A stretch of 10,795 bases of DNA from UMGS1002 sp964463325 (GTDB lineage Bacteria; Bacillota; Clostridia; Oscillospirales; CAG-272). Under the pieces are notes generated by a model that worked only from the letters and a program-made list of their open reading frames with translations, was not told the origin of the DNA and did not search any database. The stretch is taken from the NCBI GenBank assembly GCA_964463325.1, contig CAYXBY010000051.1:1-10795 (forward strand), given 5' to 3'. The number at the start of each line of letters is the position of its first letter. Position 1 is the stretch's first letter. Below, in pieces: positions 1-7,900 of the stretch. A program made the translations under genes and the position numbers.

Positions 1-53
1 CCCGGACCGACCGGTTATGAGCCGGTTGCTCTAACCAACTGAGCTAATGGCCC
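1..53 (-). tRNA. tRNA with CAT anticodon (Met elongator or Ile2), 3' part outside window
   Basis: Read on the minus strand, the first 53 nucleotides of a tRNA fold cleanly. There is a 7-nt acceptor strand GGGCCAT, a D arm with GCTC/GAGC, an anticodon stem ACCGG/CCGGT around loop CTCATAA, variable loop CGGTC, and the first four bases of the T stem. The anticodon is CAT. It is not the initiator, because the acceptor begins GGG and the anticodon stem lacks the three G-C pairs of fMet tRNA. It could be elongator Met, or Ile2 whose C34 is modified to lysidine; the sequence here does not decide this. The T arm and acceptor 3' strand lie beyond the window edge. Confidence 0.93.
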
Positions 54-70
54 GCTCGATTGACTATATT

Positions 71-99
71 ATTATATCGCGAATCGGGCGGGTTGTCAA
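71..99 (-). promoter_or_regulatory. Consensus sigma-A promoter of the CAT tRNA
   Basis: On the minus strand a perfect -35 box TTGACA (99-94) is followed by a 17-nt spacer and a perfect -10 box TATAAT (76-71). Transcription would start about ten bases before the tRNA 5' end at 53. The fit to the housekeeping consensus is as good as possible and suits a stable-RNA gene. Confidence 0.92.
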
Positions 100-131
100 T
101 AGCTTTTTTCAAAAAAACCAAAATTATTGCC

Positions 132-908
132 TCACTTCAGCTTCTGCTGACGCATCCATATGCTCATCACCCATTTGTGCGGCAGCAGCTTTACGCTGAG
201 CACCTGCATCCGTGCCTTAAAGCCGGGAACGCAATAATCACGGTGCGGGTGCTTCATGGCACGCCAAGCCGCGCTGACGATCTGCTCTGGCGTGTACATG
301 GCGGTGTACTTTTTGACGACAGCGTTGGAATTTTTCTTTACGGCGCGGTCAAAAAAGGCAGTTTTTGTCCAGAAGGGACAAACCGCCAGCGCGTGTATGC
401 CCTGCGGACGCAGCTCGCGAGCCAGCGCACGTGTGAAGCTGAGCACATATGCCTTGGAGGCACCGTAGACATTGATGTAGGGTATCGGCTGGAAGGCAGC
501 GACCGACGCAATCTCGATTATCTCCCCGCCGCGCTTCATGTAGGGCAGCGTGACATAGGTCATAGCGGTCAGCGCGCGGCAGTTGAGGTCGATCATGCCG
601 AGATTATCCTCGAGCGATATGTTTTGGGTAGACTCAAATTTACCGTATCCGCTGCAATTTATCAGTATAGCGACCTCGGGCGCCTGTTCGGCCAGCATGC
701 CGGCATAGGTGGCGGCGGAGTCGGGCAGCGAGAGGTCGAGCGAGATGGGCACAACGGGTATTGACGTCTCGTTTCGCAGCTGCTCCAGCCGAGTGGTATC
801 ACGCGCGATAGCCCACAGCTCGTCATATTGACCGTGCGACGCCAGTGTGCGGACAAATTCGCGGCCGATGCCGCTGGATGCTCCGGTTATAACAGCAATT
901 CTTTTCAT
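132..908 (-). CDS. Classical short-chain dehydrogenase/reductase (SDR), NADP-type
   Basis: This 258-residue protein is full length for a classical SDR with one Rossmann domain. The cofactor loop TGASSGIG is at residues 8-15. The catalytic Ser135, Tyr148 and Lys152 (YGASK) have the normal spacing. The NNAG motif is replaced by NCSG, a tolerated variant. An Arg after the second beta strand (AIARD) suggests NADP(H) rather than NAD(H). The C-terminal end is basic and hydrophobic (KLLPHKW, then WMRQQKLK). The enzyme should oxidise or reduce an alcohol/carbonyl substrate in the cytoplasm; the substrate cannot be read from the sequence. The start ATG at 908 has GAGGTG a few bases upstream and its own promoter. 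No convincing terminator follows the stop, and the same-strand CAT tRNA begins its own promoter about 33 bases later. Confidence 0.95.
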   Translation of the reverse strand: MKRIAVITGASSGIGREFVRTLASHGQYDELWAIARDTTRLEQLRNETSIPVVPISLDLSLPDSAATYAGMLAEQAPEVAILINCSGYGKFESTQNISLEDNLGMIDLNCRALTAMTYVTLPYMKRGGEIIEIASVAAFQPIPYINVYGASKAYVLSFTRALARELRPQGIHALAVCPFWTKTAFFDRAVKKNSNAVVKKYTAMYTPEQIVSAAWRAMKHPHRDYCVPGFKARMQVLSVKLLPHKWVMSIWMRQQKLK

Positions 909-939
909 GGTTGCACCTCACACAACATTTATTATTGTA

Positions 940-968
940 AGTATATCACAAACCGCGCAAATTATCAA
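940..968 (-). promoter_or_regulatory. Sigma-A promoter of the SDR gene
   Basis: On the minus strand TTGATA (968-963), a 17-nt spacer and TATACT (945-940) precede the SDR start by about 32 bases. Each box is one base from consensus. It is divergent from the tRNA-Val promoter, with roughly 80 bases between their -35 boxes. Confidence 0.8.
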
Positions 969-1051
969 CCGCATGCGGCGAAAAAATGTTAATTTGGCGT
1001 TGCATCTGGCCGCGATGCATAAAATTTTTTTAAAAAAAGTTAAAATAGCTC

Positions 1052-1080
1052 TTGCAATCGTGCTGCATGTGTGATATAAT
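1052..1080 (+). promoter_or_regulatory. Sigma-A promoter of the tRNA-Val/tRNA-Ala pair
   Basis: TTGCAA (1052-1057), a 17-nt spacer and TATAAT (1075-1080), with TG one base before the -10 (extended -10). The expected start point lies a few bases before the tRNA-Val 5' end at 1097. The AT-rich stretch at about 1018-1046, with long A and T runs, could serve as an UP element. Confidence 0.88.
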
Positions 1081-1096
1081 ACTGGAGTACGGTGAC

Positions 1097-1173
1097 GGAG
1101 GCATAGCTCAGTTGGTCAGAGCGCACGGTTCACATCCGTGAGGTCGTAGGTTCGAGCCCCACTGTCTCCACCA
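1097..1173 (+). tRNA. tRNA-Val (anticodon CAC)
   Basis: A 77-nt cloverleaf with encoded CCA. The acceptor GGAGGCA pairs with TGTCTCC (one G-U). The D stem is GCTC/GAGC, and the anticodon stem CACGG/CCGTG surrounds loop TTCACAT, giving anticodon CAC, which reads GTG. The T stem GTAGG/CCCAC contains one A-C mismatch at the middle pair (51-63), which is unusual for an otherwise regular tRNA. It is the first gene of a two-tRNA transcript. Confidence 0.94.
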
Positions 1174-1216
1174 GCCCAAAAAGCCGGGCAGAAACAAAAT
1201 ATCGGTTATCACCGAT

Positions 1217-1292
1217 GGGGCGTTAGCGCAGATGGTAGCGCACAACACTGGCAGTGTTGGGGTCAGGGGTTCGAATCCCCTACGCTCCACCA
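1217..1292 (+). tRNA. tRNA-Ala (anticodon GGC)
   Basis: A 76-nt cloverleaf with encoded CCA. The acceptor GGGGCGT pairs with ACGCTCC and contains the G3-U70 wobble pair that alanyl-tRNA synthetase recognises, which confirms the Ala assignment. The anticodon stem CAACA/TGTTG carries loop CTGGCAG (anticodon GGC, reads GCC/GCT). It lies 43 bases after tRNA-Val and is probably processed from the same transcript. A 6-bp hairpin (ATCGGT/ACCGAT, 1201-1216) abuts its 5' end. Confidence 0.96.
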
Positions 1293-1301
1293 AGCCCAAA
1301 G

Positions 1302-1334
1302 GGACCAATGCATAGCATTGGTCCTTTTGATTTT
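1302..1334 (+). terminator. Rho-independent terminator of the tRNA pair
   Basis: A perfect 10-bp stem GGACCAATGC/GCATTGGTCC (1302-1311 with 1315-1324) and a 3-nt loop are followed by TTTTGATTTT. It sits ten bases after the CCA end of tRNA-Ala and closes the two-tRNA operon. Confidence 0.9.
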
Positions 1335-1382
1335 CACCAAGCCCACGATTCGCTCCCCTCTCCTCCCTTCCCTCAAACACCA

Positions 1383-1408
1383 AAGCCCCCGGCCTGAGCC
1401 GAGGGCTT
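1383..1408 (-). terminator. Hairpin terminator downstream of the spore protein gene
   Basis: An 11-bp stem (AAGCCCTCGGC with GCCGGGGGCTT read on the minus strand, one G-U pair, 4-nt loop) lies about 38 bases beyond the spore protein stop codon. The T tract is short and interrupted on the minus strand. On the plus strand the stem is followed by ATTTTG, so it may also act as a backup in that direction. Confidence 0.68.
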
Positions 1409-1446
1409 ATTTTGTTCCGGCGGAGCCGGAGACGAGGATATTTCAG

Positions 1447-1650
1447 TTACTTATTGGTCTTAATGCTGTTCTCGTAGGACTCGATCATCTTTTTGACCAT
1501 CTGTCCGCCGACGGAACCGGCCTGACGGGAGGTCAGCTCGCCGTTATAGCCCTGATTGAGGTTAACGCCGACTTCAGAAGCGGCCTCCATCTTAAACTTC
1601 TCAAGTGCGTCCTTTGCCTCGGGAACAAGTGCACGATTATTTCTTGCCAT
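1447..1650 (-). CDS. Alpha/beta-type small acid-soluble spore protein (SASP)
   Basis: A 67-residue protein matching the alpha/beta SASP family. These proteins coat and protect DNA in the dormant spore and are degraded by the GPR protease at germination. The family hallmark TSRQAGSVGGQMVKKMI covers residues 40-56, and the N-terminal half holds the GVNL segment. The expected GPR cleavage site lies at MEAASEVG (residues 21-28), with Ala rather than the common Ile/Phe after the cleaved Glu22. The start ATG at 1650 has TAGGAG seven bases upstream. The gene is flanked by terminators and so is probably a single-gene unit. Expression in the forespore under sigma-G is expected from the family, but I could not find a convincing sigma-G box. 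Its presence shows that the host lineage makes, or recently made, endospores. Confidence 0.95.
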   Translation of the reverse strand: MARNNRALVPEAKDALEKFKMEAASEVGVNLNQGYNGELTSRQAGSVGGQMVKKMIESYENSIKTNK

Positions 1651-1788
1651 TTTGAAACTCCTATTGGGGACGCCGAATGCAGAGCATCCGTGACCCGCTG
1701 ATCTATATTAATTGAGTCGCTTGCGCGCTCTGGTATTATTATTTTCAGCTCGGGCGGCTTTATGAATGGCAATTGAAGCCAGCATTTC

Positions 1789-1828
1789 AAAAAATAAAAA
1801 AGCATGCCCGCCGCAGCCGCGGCGGGCA
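1789..1828 (-). terminator. Strong rho-independent terminator of the giant LRR gene
   Basis: On the minus strand a GC-only 9-bp stem (GCCCGCCGC with GCGGCGGGC, flanked by one extra T-A pair; 1806-1814 with 1819-1827) and a 4-nt loop lead within four bases into TTTTTTATTTTTT. It lies about 150 bases past the giant gene's stop codon and after the C-terminal relic, so the relic is probably transcribed but untranslated. It also insulates the spore protein gene. Confidence 0.9.
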
Positions 1829-1839
1829 CCTTGCTCCGC

Positions 1840-1863
1840 GCCTCCCGGACGGTGCCGGGAGGC
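1840..1863. other. Second GC-rich palindrome between the giant gene and its terminator
   Basis: GCCTCCCGG/CCGGGAGGC forms a perfect 9-bp stem with a 6-nt loop. On the plus strand it is followed by TTTTGGGG, but there is no plus-strand gene to terminate. On the minus strand no T run follows. It may stabilise the 3' end of the giant mRNA or be part of a small repeat. Confidence 0.6.
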
Positions 1864-1879
1864 TTTTGGGGTTAGTTAA

Positions 1880-1972
1880 TTATTGCAGTTTACCGTCCGA
1901 GTATGTCAAAGTGCCGTCTGTGCACCTGACAGTGACAGTGGGAGCATATTTGGGAATGATCCGATGATGCCT
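1880..1972 (-). pseudogene. Relic of an LRR-protein C-terminus, out of frame after the giant gene's stop
   Basis: Eight bases beyond the stop codon of the giant gene, in the +2 frame, there is an open stretch of 30 codons ending in TAA. Its translation includes IIPKYAPTVTVRCTDG, followed by TLTYSDGKLQ and stop. From memory, a beta strand followed by CTDG is a common way for clostridial BspA/LRR_5 proteins to end, so this looks like a real former C-terminus. It has no start codon and no ribosome binding site, and a TAG (1975-1973) closes the frame just before it. In the giant gene's frame the preceding codons read VHRGII, which would join naturally to the relic after loss of a few bases. The best reading is a leftover of an earlier 3' end after recombination or an indel. 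Chance similarity is possible for so short a stretch. Confidence 0.5.
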
Positions 1973-1980
1973 CTATGGAC

Positions 1981-4900
1981 TTATTGTTTAGCGTACTCAT
2001 ACACCACATTACATGTCACATTTTTGTATCCGTCAATGGCCTTCCACTGCGCCTCCGTGCCACAATAGTTGACAGTCATGGAGTTGTCAAACGCATTACT
2101 ACGGATGCTCCTGACGCTGGTCGGCATGACCACCGTAACCTTGGTGCAATTGACAAACACATACGCACCAATGCTCTCAAGGCCATCAGAAATGATCACT
2201 GTCTCAAGCTTTGAGCTGTCTTGGAAAGCTTTATAACCAATCGTAGTTATGTTGCCCGGAATGGTAATGCTGGTGATCGCGGTGTTAGTGAATGTATAAG
2301 GTTCGATAGTAGTCAGTCCCGAGCCTAATTTCACCTCTTTAAGGCTTGTGCAATCGCTAAACGCACCTAAATTAGTATTGGCGTTATTCTCACCCATGCT
2401 CGTAACACTATCCGGAATGACGACAGAAGTAATGCTCGTGTTGCCCTTAAATGCCCCCTTCTTTATCGCCGTCACCTTTTTGCCCTTGTACTGTCCATCC
2501 GGGACTATGGCGGAGATAAACAGATCGGTATCCGTGCAGCTGCCGATGCCGCTGACGGTAACGGTGCCGTCACTGTTCTCATTGTAGCTCAGGCCGAGGC
2601 CGGGGAAGTAAACCTTGTAGCTGCCGGCTTTCTCATCCCAAGAGTAGCCCTTGGGGATAGCATTCCACTCCGCCTCCGTACCATAATAGTAGATAGTATT
2701 GAGCTTGCTACATTCGTAAAACACGGTCGGTTTCATTTCCTTGACGCTGGCCGGAATGTACACAGTCGTAAGCTCAGAGCAACCCAGGAATGCTTGCTGA
2801 CCAATGATCTCAACACCATCGGAAATGATCACTGTCTCAAGCTTTGAGCTGTTTTGGAAAGCTTGATAACCGATCGTAGTTATGTTGCCCGGAATGGTAA
2901 TGCTGGTGATCGCGGTGTTAATGAATGTATAAGGTTCGATAATAGTCAGTCCCGAGCCTAATTTCACCTCTTTAAGGCTTGTGCAACCGCTAAACGCACC
3001 TGCATTAGTACTGGCGTTATTCTCACCCATGCTCGTAACGCTATCCGGAATGACAACAGAAGTAATGCTCGTGTTGCCCTTAAATGCCCCCTTCTTTATC
3101 GCCGTCACCTTTTTGCCCATATGCTGCCCATCCGGAACTATGGGGAAGATGACCAGATCGGTATCCTTGCAGCTGCCGATGCCGCTGACGGTGGCAGTTC
3201 CGTCACTGTTGGCGCTGTAGCTCAGGCCGAGGCTGGGGAAGCACACCTTGTAGCTGCCGGTGTTCTTATCCCAATCGCTGTCCTTAGTGATAGCATTCCA
3301 CTGCGCCTCGGTGCCACAGTAGTATATGCTCTTAAGGCTTGTGCAGCCCTCGAACGCATTAGCGCCGATTGTTGTAACGCCCGTCGGGATGATGATGCTC
3401 TCAAGCACCTTATTCTGATAAAAGGCTTTGCTGCCAATGCTCGTGATATTGGAAGGCACAGTGATGCTCTTAAGCCCGGGGGCACCAATTATCAGCTCGT
3501 TTGAGCTTTTTTTATACAGGCAGCCGTTTTCAACCGCAAAGTGGTAATTTGCAGCGTCAACTGTGATATTGACCAGCTTGCTGCAGCCCGCAAATGCGTC
3601 AGCTTCTATGTTATTGACTGTCGCCGGAATATTGATACTCTCCAGCGCCGTGCAGTTAGCAAAGGCGCCACTACGGATCCTAAGCAATGCTCTGCCGGGC
3701 AGGATGACTGTCTTGATGGTCGTCTGGTCTTTAAGCGCGTCAGCTGATATCCCTGCCACACTATTGCCGGCCAACTCGCCATCCGGCACGATGGTGGGGA
3801 TGAACAGCGTAGTGCCCGTAAAGCCGCTGAGGCCGGTGACGTTAGCCATGTACGCGCCGTACTTGGTGAATGTCAGCCCATCGGGGACGCAGATGAAGGT
3901 GTACGTCTTGGCGGCTGTAGCCGTGCCGGCGTTCTTATCCCAATTGTTGCCCTTGGTGGTGTTATTCCACTGCGCTTGGGTGCCGAGGAACGCCATGGTC
4001 TCGAGCCCCGTGCAGTCTGAGAACGCACTGTCGCCAATGCCCGTGATGCTGCCAAACGGAAGGATCACTATCTCAAGCCTGCGGCAATCGCTGAATGCCC
4101 CTTCCTCAATGGTCTTCAGCCCTGTGGGCAATACTATTACGCTCGTCATGTCTTTGCCGGCGTAGAACACATTCGCCCCGTAGTTAGTCGCATCGGCCAG
4201 AATAATGCCGGTGATGCCGGAGCCCGAGAAGGCATATTCTGCGATAGCGGTCAGCCCTGAGCCAAATTTCACGTCTTTAAGACCTGTGCAACCACTAAAC
4301 ACATATTTACCCATGCTCGTAACGCTATCCGGAAGTATGACCTGCGTCAAAGCGGTGCAATTGTAGAACGCATACTCACCTATCGTAGTCACGCCCCGGT
4401 CGAGCACTGTAACAGAAGTAATGCTCGTGTTGCCCTCAAAGGCACGATCCTTTATCGCCGTCACCTTTTTGCCCTTGTACTGTCCATCCGGGACTATGTT
4501 TGGAATGGTCAGCTCGGTATCCGTGCAGCTGCCGATGCCGCTGACGGTCACGGTTTCGCCGTCACTGTTAAGTGTATATTCCAGACCGCTGCTGGTGAAA
4601 CACACCTTGTAGCCGCCCAAGCTGCTGCCGGTGTCCTGATCCCAATTCTGGCCCTTGGTGATGGCATTCCACTGCGCCTCGGTGCCCAGGAAATATATAG
4701 TCGTAAGGCTTGTGCAGCCCTCGAACGCATTCTCACCGATGCTCGTGACGCTTGCGGGGATAACGATCTCCCTGAGCGCAGTGCAGCCCTCGACCATACC
4801 GGCACTAATGCTCATGAGGCCATCAGGCAAGTTGATCTTGGTCAGCGAAGTGCAATCACTGAACGCTTTCTCGCCGATGCTCGTAGCGCTATCCAAAATA

Positions 4901-7900
4901 GTGACCTCGGTCAGCAGCTTGGAATTGCTGAACGCTTGTCTTCCAATGCGCATGATGCCCGGCAGGATGGTAACCTCGGTCAGCGCTTCGCCAGAGAGCG
5001 CCGCGTCCCTTATCGCCGTTACCTTTGAGCCCTTGAAGCCTCCATCCAGGGAGATGGGAGCAATGACCAGCTCGGTATCCGTGCAGCTGCCGATGCTGTG
5101 GACCCTAACGGCGTTTCTATAGCCGGTATCGGGTTCGTATCGCAGGCCGAGGCCGGGGAAGCGCACCTTATAGCTGCCGGTGTCCTTATCCCAATCGTTG
5201 CCCAGGGTGATGGCATTCCACTGCGCCTGAGTGCCCAGGAAATATATGTTCTCGAGGCTCGTGCAGTTGCAGAACGCCTGCATCTCAATGCTCGTGACGC
5301 TTGCGGGGATGATGACCCACTTGAGCGCAGAGCAGCCATCGAACATCCCGTTCTTAATGCTCGTAATGCCATCAGGAATGGTGAACTCGGTCAGGCTTGT
5401 GCAGTTGCCGAACACCCTCGACCCCCCTATTTTTTTCAGCTGTGAGCCCTCGGCAAAGTTAACATCTGCAAGCTTGCTGCATCCGTCAAACGCATATCGA
5501 CTGATCTCGGTAACGCTTGCCGGGATAGTGATCTCGGTCAGGCTTGTGCAGTAGCGGAACGCATCATCACCTATTTTCGAGATCCCCTCGGGCAGTGTGA
5601 TGCTCTTAAGATTATTGCAACGCTTGAACACATCATCGCCAATGCTCTCGAGCTGTGAGCCCTCAGCAAAGGAAACTGTCTTAAGAGTATTATTGCCTTG
5701 GAATACATACGCGCCAATGCGCTTGATATTAGCCGGCACGACCATATTCTCTCCCACGACTGCCGTTAAGAGCACACCGTCTGCAATCGAATAAAGGTAA
5801 CCGTCCGTGACAGCATAGGCGGTATTCTCGGGGTCCACGGTAATGCTCTTGAGCGACAGACAGCCGCTAAAAGCACTTTCTTCAATTCTTGTGAGCCCCT
5901 TCGGGAGGTGGATACTCTCAAGATTTTCGCAATATTCGAAAGCACCGTCAGCAATATGTGTCAGGCTTGCCGGCCAATTGATAGCTGTCAGCTGTTTGCA
6001 CTGTTGGAAGACGCCGAGATCAAGTGTCGTCAAGCCACCGGGAAGAACCACTGTCTGCAACGATTGGCAATCTTTGAACGCCCTTGCGCCGATAGTGGTC
6101 ACGCTATCGGGAATTACGACCTTTTTGATAAGAGTGGTGGCGAACGCATCATTCCCTATCGCCGTAACCTTTTTGCCGGCGTGCTCGCCGTCCGGCACGA
6201 TGGCAGGGATAACCAGCGTGGTGGAGTCCTTGAAGGTTCCGATGCCGCTGACGGTGGCAGTGCCGTCGCCGTTGTCGGTGTATTTCAGCCCGGTGGCAGC
6301 GAAGGTAAGGATGTAGCCGGTGTGGATGTTTTTGCCGGCGTAAAGATCCCAGTCGATGCCCCGGTTGATGGTATCCCACTGCGCCTGAGTGCCCAGGAAA
6401 TATATGTTCTCGAGGAGCCAGCATTGGAAGAACGCCTTCTCCCCAATGCTCGTGACGCTTGCGGGAATGATGACCTGCTTGAGCGCAGAGCAGTACTCAA
6501 ACGTGCTGGGACCGATCTGAGTTACGCTTAACGGGATAGTGATATCGGTCAGTGACGCACACGAGTTGAACGCCCCCGTCATAATTGTTTTCAGCTTTGA
6601 GCCCTCGGCAAAGGTAACATTGGCAAGCTTGCCGCAGCCTGAAAACGCGAAATAATCGATTTTGGTAACGCTTGCCGGGATAGTGATATTGGTCAGGCTC
6701 CTACAGCAATCGAACACACGCTCACTTATTTCCGTGAAGCCCTCGGGCAGTGTGATGCTGGTAAGATTCGTGCAGCTGCCGAACGTATATTTGCCAAAGC
6801 TCTTGATCTGTGTGCCCTCGGCAAAGGAAACGGTCTTAAGAGTATTATTGTATTGGAATGCGTACTCGGCAATTCGCTTGATATTAGCCGGCACGACCAT
6901 ATTCTCTCCCACGACTGCCGTTAAAAGCACGCCGTCTGCAATCGAATAAAGGTAACCGTCCGTGACAGCATAGGCGGTATTCTCGGGATCTACTGTAATG
7001 CTCTTGAGCGACAGGCATCTGCCAAAAGCTTTCTCGTGAATTTCGCTGACATTCTTCGGAATGTGGATGCTCTCAAGCTTCTCGCAATAGTCGAAAGCTT
7101 GCTCACCAATATATGTCAGGCTTTCCGGCCAATTGATAGCTGTCAGCTTCTTGCAAAATTCGAAGGCGTATTCGTTGATACTCGTCACGCCCTCTGGAAG
7201 AACCACTGTCTGCAACGATTCGCAATTTAGGAATGCATTCGAGCCGATAGTGGTCACGCCCTCGGGAATTACTACCCCGGTGAGCGAGGTGCCTTGGAAC
7301 GCATTATTCCCTATCGCCGTCACCTTTTTGCCGGCGTGCTCGCCGTCCGGCACAATGGAGGGGATGTGCAGTACGGTGCCCGTGAAGGTCCCGATGCCGC
7401 TGACGGTAACGGTCTTGCCGTCGCCGTTGTCGATGTATGTCAGCCCGGTGGCGGTGGTAATAAGGGTGTACTTATTGTCGGCAGTGTATGAGCCGACATA
7501 CATATCCCAATTGCTGCCCTTGGTGATGGCATCCCACTGCGCCTGGGTGCCAAGGTATTTTATAGTCTCAAGTCGGTAGCAGTCATAGAAGGCTTTGTCG
7601 CCAAGGCTGACGATGTCAGCAGGCAGTGTGATGCTCTTCAATTGGTAATAGTACGCCATCGCCTCGTTTACGATGTACTTGGTGCCTGCACGGACGGTAA
7701 GCTCTTTCGGTGAATTCTCATCATAGTCAATGAGGTACCGCCCAATGTAGTACAGGCCATCGACCTTCTCGACACAGGGAGCGGAAACGTCAAACGTATC
7801 ATCCTCAAATGTCACGCCATCCGGCAGCGCGATGCTCTTCAGAACGGTGCAGCCGTAGAAGGTATGGTACCCCAGCTTCTTGAGCTGCGAGCCCTCGGCA

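Noticed and set aside
100..131. A rho-independent terminator after the SDR gene
   Set aside because: There are runs of T and A (TTTTTTTGAAAAAA on the minus strand) but no GC-rich stem, so termination here is not supported.
1108..1383. A 91-codon minus-strand frame
   Set aside because: It runs antisense through both tRNAs and their terminator; the apparent protein motifs are translated tRNA sequence.
1734..1766. A sigma-G promoter for the spore protein gene (TTCATA and AATAATA on the minus strand)
   Set aside because: The spacer is about 20 bases, longer than the usual 17-18, and the -10 lacks the CAT start; too weak to annotate.
1880..1990. Programmed frameshifting or stop readthrough joining the giant protein to the downstream relic
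   Set aside because: I see no slippery heptamer followed by a pseudoknot at the stop. The giant protein already has a well-formed ending, and a TAG closes the relic's frame just upstream.
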